A DNA stretch of 64,000 bases from Flagellimonas aequoris (GTDB lineage: Bacteria > Bacteroidota > Bacteroidia > Flavobacteriales > Flavobacteriaceae): the NCBI RefSeq assembly GCF_003584165.1, contig NZ_QXFJ01000028.1, forward strand, positions 1 to 64,000, read 5' to 3'. A program made the position numbers and the translations under genes. Positions 45,606 to 53,756 of the stretch are shown here, one piece after another (position 1 is the first letter of the stretch; each line of letters opens with the position of its first letter). The notes below the pieces were generated by a model. It saw nothing but the letters and a program-made list of their open reading frames with translations. It made no database searches and had not been told where the DNA came from.

Positions 45606-46301
45606 CTACACCATGGCACCCATGGGCTTGTTCTGGCTTTCGGTCACAATTTGACCATCGAACAAGTTGATGACCCTGTGGGCATAGTGCGAATCGCGGT
45701 CCGAGTGCGTTACCATTACAATGGTGGTGCCCTCTTGGTTGAGCTCGGTAAGCAGGTTCATCACCTCAATACCGTTTTTGGAATCCAGGTTACCCGTAGG
45801 CTCATCCGCCAAGATCAGTTTTGGGTTGGTCACTACGGCTCGGGCTATGGCTACCCTTTGCTGCTGTCCTCCGGAAAGCTGTTGCGGAAAGTGTTTTTCC
45901 CTGTGGGCAATCTTCATACGCTCCAACACTTTTTGGACTTTTTCCTTTCTTTCTGCCTTACTCATTTTAAGGTAGATCAAAGGAAGTTCCACGTTTTCAA
46001 AAACGGTAAGCTCATCGATAAGGTTAAAGCTCTGGAAAACGAACCCAAGGTTTCCCTTTCTTAATTGGGTACGTTGGCTTTCCTTTAGCCCCCCCACTTC
46101 ATGACCCGCAAATTTGTAGCTGCCATCAGTAGGATTGTCCAACATGCCGATGATGTTCAACAAGGTTGATTTTCCACATCCTGATGGGCCCATGATGGCC
46201 ACAAACTCCCCTTCGGCCACTTTAAGGTTTACCCCGTTCAAGGCTAAGGTTTCGACTTCTTCCGTTCGGAAGCTTTTTTTGAGATTTTGGATTTGTATCA
46301 T
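45606..46301 (-). CDS. ABC transporter ATPase, MacB/LolD type (canonical)
   Basis: 231 residues with all motifs in canonical form: Walker [11 protein letters not shown]-loop [14 protein letters not shown], signature [15 protein letters not shown], Walker [10 protein letters not shown]-loop GNLDSK and H-loop VTHSD. It belongs to the family that pairs with FtsX/MacB/LolC permeases. It lies between the adaptor gene (71 bases upstream) and permease 1 (30 bases downstream). Since the following thirteen permeases have no nucleotide-binding domain, this protein must energise most or all of them, alone or with the distal ATPase. Confidence 0.94.
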   Translation of the reverse strand: MIQIQNLKKSFRTEEVETLALNGVNLKVAEGEFVAIMGPSGCGKSTLLNIIGMLDNPTDGSYKFAGHEVGGLKESQRTQLRKGNLGFVFQSFNLIDELTVFENVELPLIYLKMSKAERKEKVQKVLERMKIAHREKHFPQQLSGGQQQRVAIARAVVTNPKLILADEPTGNLDSKNGIEVMNLLTELNQEGTTIVMVTHSDRDSHYAHRVINLFDGQIVTESQNKPMGAMV

Positions 46302-46372
46302 TTCTTTAGTGGTTGTTTTTCTGCGGTTTACTTAAAGACTCTTTTAATTTGATCGATGTTACACTTCACGGA

Positions 46373-47623
46373 TTATTTTAATACGATCCGTTCTGCATCA
46401 CCAAAACTGTCGTAGTTGCTGGTAATGACCTGTTCTCCTGGTTGAAGCCCCTCAAGGACCTCATAGTATCTTGAATTTTGTTTTCCTAATCGTACGTTAC
46501 GTCTTATGGCCTCGTTGCCATTGGGGTCCACTACGAAAACCCATTGCCCACCTGTACTCTGGAAGAAGCCTCCTTTTGGCAGCAGGAGTGCATCATTGGA
46601 TTCGCCCAATTGCAGTCTGATGTTATAGCTTTGTCCGGCACGGATGGTTTCTGGTTTTTCTCCGGTGAACACTAGATCTACCCTAAACCTACCGTTGCGT
46701 ACTTCAGGATATACCTTGCGAAGACGTAGGCCGTACTCATTTCCATTACGCTCCAAAGTTGCGGATAGGTCACGTTTTACCCTATCGATATAGTGCTCGT
46801 CAATGTCCGCTTCAATTTTGAAATCGGTCAATACGTTAATCTGTCCGATACGTTGACCTTGGGCAATGTTCTGCCCGATTTCGGCATCCAAAAACCCCAA
46901 CTGACCATCTGCTGGAGCGCGAACGTTCAGGTGGTCCAACCGTTCGTATACCATGGAAAGCGTCTTGCGCATCCGCTCCAAATCGGTATCCAAACCTTTC
47001 AGGGAAGTTTCCCTCAATTGGTCGTCCTGTTCGGTCTGTAACTTTACAATTTCGTATTGTTTTTTCGCCAGTTCGTAATCTTCCTTGGCTTTTAGATAGA
47101 CTTCTTTGGAAATCAATTCCCCATCATATAGTTCTTGGTTTTGCTCATAGTTTCGCTTTAACCGTTGCAGATCGTACTGGGCGGTGGCCAAGGATTTTTT
47201 GCCTTCCACCTGCCTGGAATCGAAGGTGAGCTTGGTAGAACGAAGGTCGTTCTGCTTTAACGCCAAGTTACTTTCACTGGCCAAGATCTGCTCATACAGG
47301 TTCATGTTCTCCAATTTCAGGATGATATCCCCCTGTTTGACCATGGAACCTTCCTCGATGAGTTTTTCGGATACCCTTCCACCCTCATAGGCATCCATAT
47401 AAATGGTGGCGATAGGAGCCACGTTACCATTTATGGTAATGTAATCATCGAACTTACCCGCAGTCACCGAAGCTATGGAAAGTCGCTCCTTTTCGGTCCT
47501 AAAGGTGGACATGGAACTGGCGAAAATCAATTTCCAGCCCACGAACAGTAACAATACACCAAGGGCGATGTAGCCGTAATGTTTGGGTTTAAGTCCTTTC
47601 TTTTTTTCTAATTGTATATCCAT
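46373..47623 (-). CDS. Periplasmic adaptor (membrane fusion) protein, MacA/HlyD type
   Basis: 416 residues. One membrane anchor near residues 17-36 (YGYIALGVLLLFVGWKLIFA) places the rest in the periplasm. A lipoyl-like half (VAPIATIYMDAYEGGRVSEK with GSMVKQGDIILKLEN) is followed by a long helical hairpin (about 105-235, rich in Lys, Glu and Gln), the other lipoyl half (VRAPADGQLGFLDAEIGQNI) and a beta-barrel with a membrane-proximal end. The adaptor joins the inner-membrane permease to the outer-membrane TolC protein. It is the only adaptor for thirteen permeases. It starts 8 bases after the TolC-type gene. Confidence 0.92.
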   Translation of the reverse strand: MDIQLEKKKGLKPKHYGYIALGVLLLFVGWKLIFASSMSTFRTEKERLSIASVTAGKFDDYITINGNVAPIATIYMDAYEGGRVSEKLIEEGSMVKQGDIILKLENMNLYEQILASESNLALKQNDLRSTKLTFDSRQVEGKKSLATAQYDLQRLKRNYEQNQELYDGELISKEVYLKAKEDYELAKKQYEIVKLQTEQDDQLRETSLKGLDTDLERMRKTLSMVYERLDHLNVRAPADGQLGFLDAEIGQNIAQGQRIGQINVLTDFKIEADIDEHYIDRVKRDLSATLERNGNEYGLRLRKVYPEVRNGRFRVDLVFTGEKPETIRAGQSYNIRLQLGESNDALLLPKGGFFQSTGGQWVFVVDPNGNEAIRRNVRLGKQNSRYYEVLEGLQPGEQVITSNYDSFGDAERIVLK

Positions 47624-47631
47624 GGTTGTTC

Positions 47632-48975
47632 TTAGTTGATGTTAAATATGGGTAGGCCGCTATAAAAGTCAATGGTGCTTTGGTTGACTTTTAATTTGAG
47701 TCCTACCTGTAGGTTTTCGTTCTGGGCCACCCCGTAGAGGTTTTTGGCCTGGAAAAGATCCAAGGCGTTGATGAGCCCTTTTTCATATCTTTTTTGAGCA
47801 ATTTCAAAAGCCAATTCTTGGGCCTTCACTTTTTGGTTACTCTGTTCGTATTCCGCCATAAAGGATTGGTTATCCTGAACCAGTTGTTGCAACAATTTGA
47901 ACAATTCCTGCTCTTGGATTTCGAGGTTGTTCTTGGCTTGCAAATAGGCTATTTTTTGCTGTTTTACTCTGGAGTGGGCCGACCATCCATTACTGATGGG
48001 AATACTCAATTGTGCAGCAACGTACTTGGAAGCGTTGTCGTTGAACTGGGTTTTGAACGGGATAATTTTCCCGGTATCACTATCGGTTTGGGTCTCAAAA
48101 TACCCCGTGGAATAACCGGCAGTCAAGGATAAGGAAGGCAACAGGTTTCCTCGGGTGGCCTGTAGCTGTTTCTTCGCGGCGTTTACCCTATATTCCTGGG
48201 ACTTCACCAAAGGAACAAAGCCTCTTGCGGTTTGGTATAAGGAATCCAATGACATATCTTCTTCCGATTCGGGGGAATCGGATTCCAGAGTTTCTTGCAA
48301 GACAATGTCGGTTTCTTCGTTGAGGTTCATTTCCTGTAATAGGATCAACTTGGCGTTGGCCAATAGATTTTTGTTCTGGGTCACCAAAAGTTTGTCTCCC
48401 AACAAGTTGGATTCAGCTTCATAAAGGTCGGCACCGGCCATCATACCGAGCTCTACTTGTTTTTTTACCAAATCGTAATTGGATTGCGAAATTTCCTGTT
48501 GCTCCAAAGAATTGGCGACCAAACCTTCATAAAATTTGATATCATAATAGGCGCTCATCACCCTAAAGGCCAATAGGAATTTTTGCTGAAGCACATCCTC
48601 TTGGGTTGCTTTGAAGATAAATTTGGAGGCCCTTATGTTATTCAGTTTTTGAAATCCGTTGAAGATATCCAGACTGGCGCCAACCGAATAATTGTTGCTG
48701 AAGAACTCGGTATTCACGTAGTCGTTGGTATTGGGGTCGGCGGTTCTACCATAGTTGATGGTATAACCTGTGGACCCATTCACCGTTGGCAAAAGGTTTC
48801 GGATGGATTGCCGATAGGTCTCTTTACTGGAATCGTTGTTGTAGTTGGTATTCTTTACCTGAAGGTTGTGTTCAATGGCATAGGCCACGCACTCATCCAA
48901 TGTCCAGGTTTCTTGGCAAAACCCAAACAATGAGGTTAGAAAGAAGATACTTGAAATGTATGTTTTAAGGTTCAT
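47632..48975 (-). CDS. TolC-family outer-membrane efflux protein
   Basis: 447 residues from the ATG at 48975 (MNLKTYISSIFFL); a TTG two codons upstream was rejected. A signal peptide ends near FGFCQ and is followed by WTLDECVAYAIEHNLQVKN, the classic start of an outer-membrane efflux protein. Two OEP repeats with long coiled-coil helices follow, each with a beta-strand part (YGRTADPNTNDYV; PISNGWSAHSRVKQ). The protein forms the trimeric exit duct. It is the first gene of the presumed 17-gene operon and diverges from the response regulator gene. Confidence 0.93.
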   Translation of the reverse strand: MNLKTYISSIFFLTSLFGFCQETWTLDECVAYAIEHNLQVKNTNYNNDSSKETYRQSIRNLLPTVNGSTGYTINYGRTADPNTNDYVNTEFFSNNYSVGASLDIFNGFQKLNNIRASKFIFKATQEDVLQQKFLLAFRVMSAYYDIKFYEGLVANSLEQQEISQSNYDLVKKQVELGMMAGADLYEAESNLLGDKLLVTQNKNLLANAKLILLQEMNLNEETDIVLQETLESDSPESEEDMSLDSLYQTARGFVPLVKSQEYRVNAAKKQLQATRGNLLPSLSLTAGYSTGYFETQTDSDTGKIIPFKTQFNDNASKYVAAQLSIPISNGWSAHSRVKQQKIAYLQAKNNLEIQEQELFKLLQQLVQDNQSFMAEYEQSNQKVKAQELAFEIAQKRYEKGLINALDLFQAKNLYGVAQNENLQVGLKLKVNQSTIDFYSGLPIFNIN

Positions 48976-49000
48976 ATGCAATTTGCTGTGCCAAGTTGAT

Positions 49001-49019
49001 CACTATTCTTATGCCAAAA
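49001..49019 (-). promoter_or_regulatory. Weak sigma-54-like -24/-12 element upstream of the TolC-type gene
   Basis: The minus strand reads TTTTGGCATAAGAATAGTG. The -24 half (TTGGCAT) is good and the GG to G(T) spacing is the correct 10 bases, but the -12 half has GT instead of GC. It would start transcription about 15 bases before the start codon. The inference is supported only by the neighbouring sigma-54 activator gene. Confidence 0.3.
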
Positions 49020-49078
49020 ACATAAACATCTAATAACCAATAAAATATATGGTATTAATGATATAAAAAGAAAGGGAG

Positions 49079-49119
49079 GTGTAAAAATATTGTACAAAAA
49101 ATGTCCAAATATTTTACAC
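49079..49119. promoter_or_regulatory. Inverted repeat, candidate regulator-binding site
   Basis: GTGTAAAAATATT (49079-49091) and AATATTTTACAC (49108-49119) form an inverted repeat with one extra A in the left arm and 16 bases between. It is 104-144 bases upstream of the TolC-type start and 59-99 bases upstream of the response regulator start, where an enhancer site for a sigma-54 activator is expected. Binding is an inference. Confidence 0.45.
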
Positions 49120-49177
49120 TTTGTCGGACCGTATACGTCCAATTTGTAGATTTAACTTCCTTTTTGAGCCAAGGATC

Positions 49178-50542
49178 ATGATAGATGCCAAGATTTTAGT
49201 CATAGACGACAATAAAAGCGTGTTGAGTGCTCTGGAGATTTTGCTTCAGTTCGAATACAAAAATGTACAGACGCTTTTTAACCCGAATCAGATTTCTTCG
49301 TTCCCTAACATGGAGGACATTGATATTGTGCTCTTGGACATGAATTTTTCCGCTGGTGTGAATACTGGGAACGAAGGGCTGTTTTGGCTCAATGAAATAA
49401 AGAAGAAGTCTCCCAATACCTCCGTGATCATGATGACGGCTTATGGGGCAGTGGACCTGGCCGTAAAAGCCCTGAAGCAGGGAGCGTCCGATTTTGTATT
49501 GAAACCCTGGAACAACGAACGGCTCATGACCACGGTGAAATCGGCCTACGAACTGCGGAAATCTAAACAGGAAATCTACAACCTAAAGAAAAAAGAGAAC
49601 AACCTGAAACAGGTCATTAACGAAGGCAGGAATTTCATCATTGGGCAGTCCAAGGCCCTTACCGCTGTATTGAACCTTGTGGCCAAGGTGGCGAAGACCG
49701 ATGTCAATGTACTGATCACAGGAGAAAATGGGACTGGTAAGGAGCTCATTGCCCGTGAACTGCACCGATTGTCCGTACGAAAAGAAGAGGTTTTTATAAA
49801 TGTGGACATGGGATCCATTGCCGAAAATCTTTTTGAGAGCGAACTCTTCGGACATACAAAAGGCTCCTTTACCGATGCCAAGGAAGATCGCGCAGGAAAA
49901 TTTGAAGCGGCCCACCAAGGCACCTTGTTCCTAGACGAAATTGGAAACCTCTCCCTCCAAATGCAGGCCAAACTATTGTCATCCATTCAAAATAGGTCGG
50001 TGGTACGGGTGGGTTCCAACAAACCGATCAAAGTGGACATACGTTTGGTATGTGCCACCAATTGCAACTTGGAACAAATGGTTGTGGACGGGCTTTTTCG
50101 TGAAGATCTTTTATATCGAATCAACACCATTCATATTGAAGTGCCACCCTTGAGGGACCGTGATGATGATATTTTGGTCTTGGCGGATTTTTTCCTGAAA
50201 AAATTTGCCCACAAATATGATAAACCGGGACTGCGGATTAACAATGTGGCACAAGAGAAATTGATGGAATACCCATGGCCGGGGAACATTAGAGAGCTGC
50301 AGCATACCATGGAGCGTGCGGTTATCCTGTCCGATGGAAATGTGCTGAAACCTTCCGATTTTTTGTTGCATGCCAAGCCATCACAGTCTTTTGACAATCA
50401 GCCCTTGACATTGAATGAAATGGAGCAGCAGATGATTTCGCGAGCTTTGGAACAACATGAGGGGAACTATAGTGCGGCAGCGGAGCAATTGGGGGTATCC
50501 AGGCAGACACTTTATAACAAGTTGAAGAAAAAGGGTGACTGA
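49178..50542 (+). CDS. Sigma-54-dependent response regulator (NtrC type)
   Basis: 454 residues from the ATG at 49178 (MIDAKILVIDDNKSVL); the in-frame extension upstream is not domain sequence. The receiver domain has the phospho-acceptor Asp54 (LLDMNF), Thr87 and Lys109. The AAA+ domain has Walker A GENGTGKE at 182-189, the sigma-54 contact loop as GSFTDA (229-234, usually GAFTGA) and Walker B LFLDEIG near 250. A Fis-type helix-turn-helix (AAEQLGVSRQTLYNKLKK) ends the protein. It should activate sigma-54 promoters on phosphorylation, most likely that of the divergent export operon. Its stop overlaps the kinase start (TGATG). Confidence 0.94.
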   Translation: MIDAKILVIDDNKSVLSALEILLQFEYKNVQTLFNPNQISSFPNMEDIDIVLLDMNFSAGVNTGNEGLFWLNEIKKKSPNTSVIMMTAYGAVDLAVKALKQGASDFVLKPWNNERLMTTVKSAYELRKSKQEIYNLKKKENNLKQVINEGRNFIIGQSKALTAVLNLVAKVAKTDVNVLITGENGTGKELIARELHRLSVRKEEVFINVDMGSIAENLFESELFGHTKGSFTDAKEDRAGKFEAAHQGTLFLDEIGNLSLQMQAKLLSSIQNRSVVRVGSNKPIKVDIRLVCATNCNLEQMVVDGLFREDLLYRINTIHIEVPPLRDRDDDILVLADFFLKKFAHKYDKPGLRINNVAQEKLMEYPWPGNIRELQHTMERAVILSDGNVLKPSDFLLHAKPSQSFDNQPLTLNEMEQQMISRALEQHEGNYSAAAEQLGVSRQTLYNKLKKKGD

Positions 50543-51894
50543 TGGCCAGTAGAAACTTTTATATACAACTGATCATAAGGGTTTTGCTGTTGACCTTGAC
50601 AGCGATACTCGTGGCCTTTTCCTTGGTGGAACAGTGGTATTTTACTTTTGGTTTTTGTGTAATCCTATTGACCGTACAGGTCTTTTCCCTGATTTCCTTC
50701 ATCAATAGTACCAACAGGAAAATAGCCTATTTTTTTGATGCCATCCGAAATGAGGATTTTACATTGCGGTTTCCGGAAAGGGTGACCATTAAATCCTTCA
50801 AGGAACTCAACCAAAGCCTGAACCGGGTCAACGGTCTGATCCAAGAGGTACACCTTCAACTACAGATCAGGGAACAATACTATCAAGAGATTTTAAAGCA
50901 GGCGAGCATCGGGATCATGACCTATAACGAGAAAGGTCATATCATGTTCGCCAATCCAACCTTGGAAAAGTTATTGGATTACACTCCTTTGAACCATATC
51001 AAACAATTGTTGCAGGTAGATGAGAACCTGTACCATATCTTCAAATCGTTTCAACCTTTTGAGCGAAAACTATTCCAACTGTCGAATGAACGCGAACAAA
51101 CCCAGTTGGCTCTCAAGTCCACTCCCTTGACTCTGGATGGTCAATCCTTGCTTTTGGTAGTGGTACAGGACATCCATAAAGAATTGGATGAAAAGGAAAC
51201 GGAATCTTGGGTACGCCTCATCCGGGTATTGACCCACGAGATCATGAACACGATAACCCCGATTGCCTCCATATCGGATTCCATTATCAAATATTATCGG
51301 AATAACGGAAAGATCACTCCCTTGGAGGAACTGGAGGAAAGCCAGATAAAGAATACGCTCAAGGGGCTCGAAGTAATCAAGGAACAAGGTGGGGATTTGA
51401 TGGATTTTGTTCAATCGTACCGAAGTTTGTTGCATGTTCCCGAACCTAACAAGACCCTTGTGAAAGGGAAAGATCTCTTGGAAAAAATCGATGTGTTGAT
51501 GTCGGCAAGGCTACAGGGGGGAGGAAGCGACTTTAAAGTGGTTTGTGATCCGGAAGACCTTGAATTTTTTATTGATGAAAAACAAATTGCCCAAGTGCTT
51601 ATCAACCTGGCCAAGAATGCCCTACAATCTGTTGGGGAAATAGACAACGGAAGAGTGATCATGGCTGCCGGGATCGATCACAACGGCACAAAGTATATCG
51701 ATGTACTGGACAATGGCCCAGGAATCTCCCCCGAGGTAATGGATGAAATTTTTGTGCCTTTTTTCACCACCAAGAGTGAGGGTACAGGAATTGGGCTCAG
51801 CCTCTCCAAGCGAGTAGTACAATTGCACGGAGGCGGCATACAAGTAAGATCCGTTCCGTACAAGGAAACCCATTTTCGACTTACATTTGCCTAA
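50542..51894 (+). CDS. Membrane sensor histidine kinase (NtrB/NtrY-like)
   Basis: 450 residues. Two hydrophobic helices (about 8-30 and 33-55) with hardly any periplasmic loop lead to a linker, a PAS-like domain (about 112-215), a phospho-acceptor helix with His232 (VLTHEIMNTITPI) and an ATPase domain with NLAKNALQ (353-362), DNGPGI (390-395) and GTGIGLS (414-420). The near absence of an outside domain suggests that it senses a signal in or at the membrane, possibly from the transporter, as do intramembrane-sensing kinases. It is translationally coupled to the regulator by a one-base overlap. Confidence 0.92.
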   Translation: MASRNFYIQLIIRVLLLTLTAILVAFSLVEQWYFTFGFCVILLTVQVFSLISFINSTNRKIAYFFDAIRNEDFTLRFPERVTIKSFKELNQSLNRVNGLIQEVHLQLQIREQYYQEILKQASIGIMTYNEKGHIMFANPTLEKLLDYTPLNHIKQLLQVDENLYHIFKSFQPFERKLFQLSNEREQTQLALKSTPLTLDGQSLLLVVVQDIHKELDEKETESWVRLIRVLTHEIMNTITPIASISDSIIKYYRNNGKITPLEELEESQIKNTLKGLEVIKEQGGDLMDFVQSYRSLLHVPEPNKTLVKGKDLLEKIDVLMSARLQGGGSDFKVVCDPEDLEFFIDEKQIAQVLINLAKNALQSVGEIDNGRVIMAAGIDHNGTKYIDVLDNGPGISPEVMDEIFVPFFTTKSEGTGIGLSLSKRVVQLHGGGIQVRSVPYKETHFRLTFA

Positions 51895-51905
51895 AAATAG
51901 TATTG

Positions 51906-52349
51906 ATGAAGCGAGAGCTTTTGAAATTTTGTTGGGACTACGTGAACGAGCGTGCCCGCCGTCTCAAACAAAGTAACGACGACCTACAGGAATCCCTGGA
52001 TTCTGAAACCAAAAATTCCACGGGCGACAAGCACGAAACCGGCAGGGCCATGGTACAGTTGGAACAGGAAAAACTGGCCCAGCAAGTACAGGAACTGGAG
52101 AAGACCCGGGAAATCCTAAAGAAAATAAATATTGAAAGAAAGTCGGAAACGGTAGGTGCAGGATGCTTGGTGAAAACAAGTTTTGCAGACTATTTTATTG
52201 CCATTTCTGCTGGGACATATAAATATGACAAGGGCATGGTCTACTGCATTTCCATCAATGCGCCCATTGCCCAATTACTGGTGGATAAGAAAAAAGGGGA
52301 CAGTTTTGTTTTCAATGGGAATACCTACACCATTTTGGAAGTGGCATGA
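51906..52349 (+). CDS. GreA/GreB-like transcript-cleavage-factor family protein
   Basis: 147 residues from the ATG at 51906. The N-terminal part is a charged helical hairpin with SLDSETKNSTGDKHETGRAM, resembling the tip region of GreA/GreB, and the C-terminal part (VGAGCLVKTSFADYFIAIS...KKGDSFVFNGNTYTI) resembles the FKBP-like C-domain of the Gre fold. Flavobacterial genomes commonly carry this protein under misleading names. It may bind in the RNA polymerase secondary channel. It begins 11 bases after the kinase gene and may belong to the same transcript. Function is inferred only from the fold. Confidence 0.6.
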   Translation: MKRELLKFCWDYVNERARRLKQSNDDLQESLDSETKNSTGDKHETGRAMVQLEQEKLAQQVQELEKTREILKKINIERKSETVGAGCLVKTSFADYFIAISAGTYKYDKGMVYCISINAPIAQLLVDKKKGDSFVFNGNTYTILEVA

Positions 52350-52352
52350 TGG

Positions 52353-52757
52353 TCAATCCAGATTGGGTTTTCTTCGGGAAGCCTTTCGTTCCGCAGACAT
52401 TTTTTTCAATTTGAGCCTTTTTTCCACGGCTGACTTGGTCGGTTTGGTCGGCCTTCGTTTTTTGGGGACTTCCAAGCCTTTTTTCAGAATATCGAAAAAG
52501 CGTTTTACCACCAATTCTTTGTTTTTGTGCTGGCTCCGGGCCTCATCACACTGAAGGATCAAGACCCCTTCATTGGTCAATCTTGATGATAATTTGGATT
52601 GAAGTCGCTCCTTTTCCATGTCGGTCAAACCTTCAGAAACAGGCAGGTTGAAGGAAAGTTCCACTTTGGACGAAACCTTGTTCACATGTTGGCCACCGGC
52701 ACCGCTGCTTCGTACGGCCTTGAAGGTAAGCTCCCTATGTATTTGCTGTTTGTCCAA
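52353..52757 (-). CDS. arfB: Peptidyl-tRNA hydrolase / ribosome rescue factor ArfB
   Basis: 134 residues. The catalytic GGQ (residues 21-23, in SSGAGGQHVNKV) is that of release-factor domain 3, and the C-terminal tail is strongly basic (KKRRPTKPTKSAVEKRLKLKK), the segment that enters the empty mRNA channel of a stalled ribosome. It releases peptides from ribosomes on truncated mRNA. Its start lies 23 bases inside the end of the upstream ABC ATPase gene, so the two are probably cotranscribed. It converges on the GreA-like gene with a 3-base gap. Confidence 0.93.
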   Translation of the reverse strand: MDKQQIHRELTFKAVRSSGAGGQHVNKVSSKVELSFNLPVSEGLTDMEKERLQSKLSSRLTNEGVLILQCDEARSQHKNKELVVKRFFDILKKGLEVPKKRRPTKPTKSAVEKRLKLKKMSAERKASRRKPNLD

Positions 52758-53730
52758 TGCGAAGACGTTTGTTGATGGTCTTCAAAGATACATTAAGGAA
52801 AATGGTCTTGCCAAGGATTTGCTTTTTATCCGAATTGAAGAAGAGTGTGGTTCCATCTTCCGTTTTTCCTTCGTTCAAATAATGGCTCCCCTTAAAAAAG
52901 GAATGTTGTACCTCAACCTTTAGCCCTGATGATTTTGAAATTTGGAATTCATGGGGATAGACCAAAACGGACCGATCTATTTCGGCATAGGACTTTAGCA
53001 GTTTGATAGGAACCTGGTTTACTTCACCAAATAAGGAGGCCGTGTAATAATTGGGCGGGGTGTTGAAGAGTTTTTTGGTCTTTTGGTCCGCAATGATGCG
53101 TCCTTTTTCCAAGATCAATGTTCGCTTGGCAAAGGGCAGCACATCGTTGGGGTCGTGACTAGCGGTAAGTACGGTAATGCTTTTCTGCTTGAGGTATAGG
53201 AACAGGTTTCTGCGCAGGGAGTTCCGTTTAAAATTATCGATATGTCCAAAAGGTTCGTCCAACAAAAGCACTTCTGGTTCCTGTGCCAGAACCCTAGCCA
53301 GGGCCACCCGTTGCTGTTGACCCCCACTGAGAAACTGTACCTTGGTCTTGGCATGGTCCTCCATTTCGATCAATTTCAAAAGCTCATCAATGCGTTGTTG
53401 ATGGGTCTCGCGTTCAAAAACAGAAAGAAATTGACCGATGTTCTCTTCCACTGTGATGAAAGGCATCAGGTCAAAATCCTGAGCAAGGTATTTCATGTAG
53501 GGTTCCCCGGGCACTAAGTTGAAATTGGGACCCAAAGCTTCTGTTTCGCCCCAAAAAATGGAACCGTTTTCCACATGCAGTAGTCCGTAAATAATCTTCA
53601 ACAAAGTACTTTTTCCGGAACCACTTTCGCCCATCAAGGCTAAATGCTCGCCTTTGGCGACTTCAAAAGAAATGTCTTCCAGAATGTTCTGGTCCTTGTA
53701 ACCAAAGGAATCGATATGGACTTTTAGCAT
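52735..53730 (-). CDS. Orphan ABC transporter ATPase with C-terminal TOBE-like domain
   Basis: 331 residues. Walker A GESGSGKST (about 34-42), signature [15 protein letters not shown], Walker B VLLLDEPF and H-loop ASHDPND are all intact. The last 100 residues (VLVYPHEFQISKSSGLKVEV, HSFFKGSHY, ILGKTIFLNVS) look like the regulatory TOBE domain of importer ATPases of the PotA/CysA/FbpC kind. No permease or binding protein is adjacent, so the partners must lie elsewhere. It overlaps arfB by 23 bases. Confidence 0.85.
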   Translation of the reverse strand: MLKVHIDSFGYKDQNILEDISFEVAKGEHLALMGESGSGKSTLLKIIYGLLHVENGSIFWGETEALGPNFNLVPGEPYMKYLAQDFDLMPFITVEENIGQFLSVFERETHQQRIDELLKLIEMEDHAKTKVQFLSGGQQQRVALARVLAQEPEVLLLDEPFGHIDNFKRNSLRRNLFLYLKQKSITVLTASHDPNDVLPFAKRTLILEKGRIIADQKTKKLFNTPPNYYTASLFGEVNQVPIKLLKSYAEIDRSVLVYPHEFQISKSSGLKVEVQHSFFKGSHYLNEGKTEDGTTLFFNSDKKQILGKTIFLNVSLKTINKRLRIGQTANT

Positions 53731-53756
53731 TATCTCTATTGATATGAGATTTTAGT

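Noticed and set aside
48977-48994. A strong-looking sigma-54 box (minus strand TTGGCAC...TTGCA) just upstream of the TolC-type gene
   Set aside because: The GG-to-GC spacing is 11 bases instead of 10, and the start site would fall inside the coding sequence.
49118-49124. ACTTTGT before the response regulator gene as a -7 box
   Set aside because: The TA and TTTG are separated by three bases instead of two, so it does not fit the consensus.
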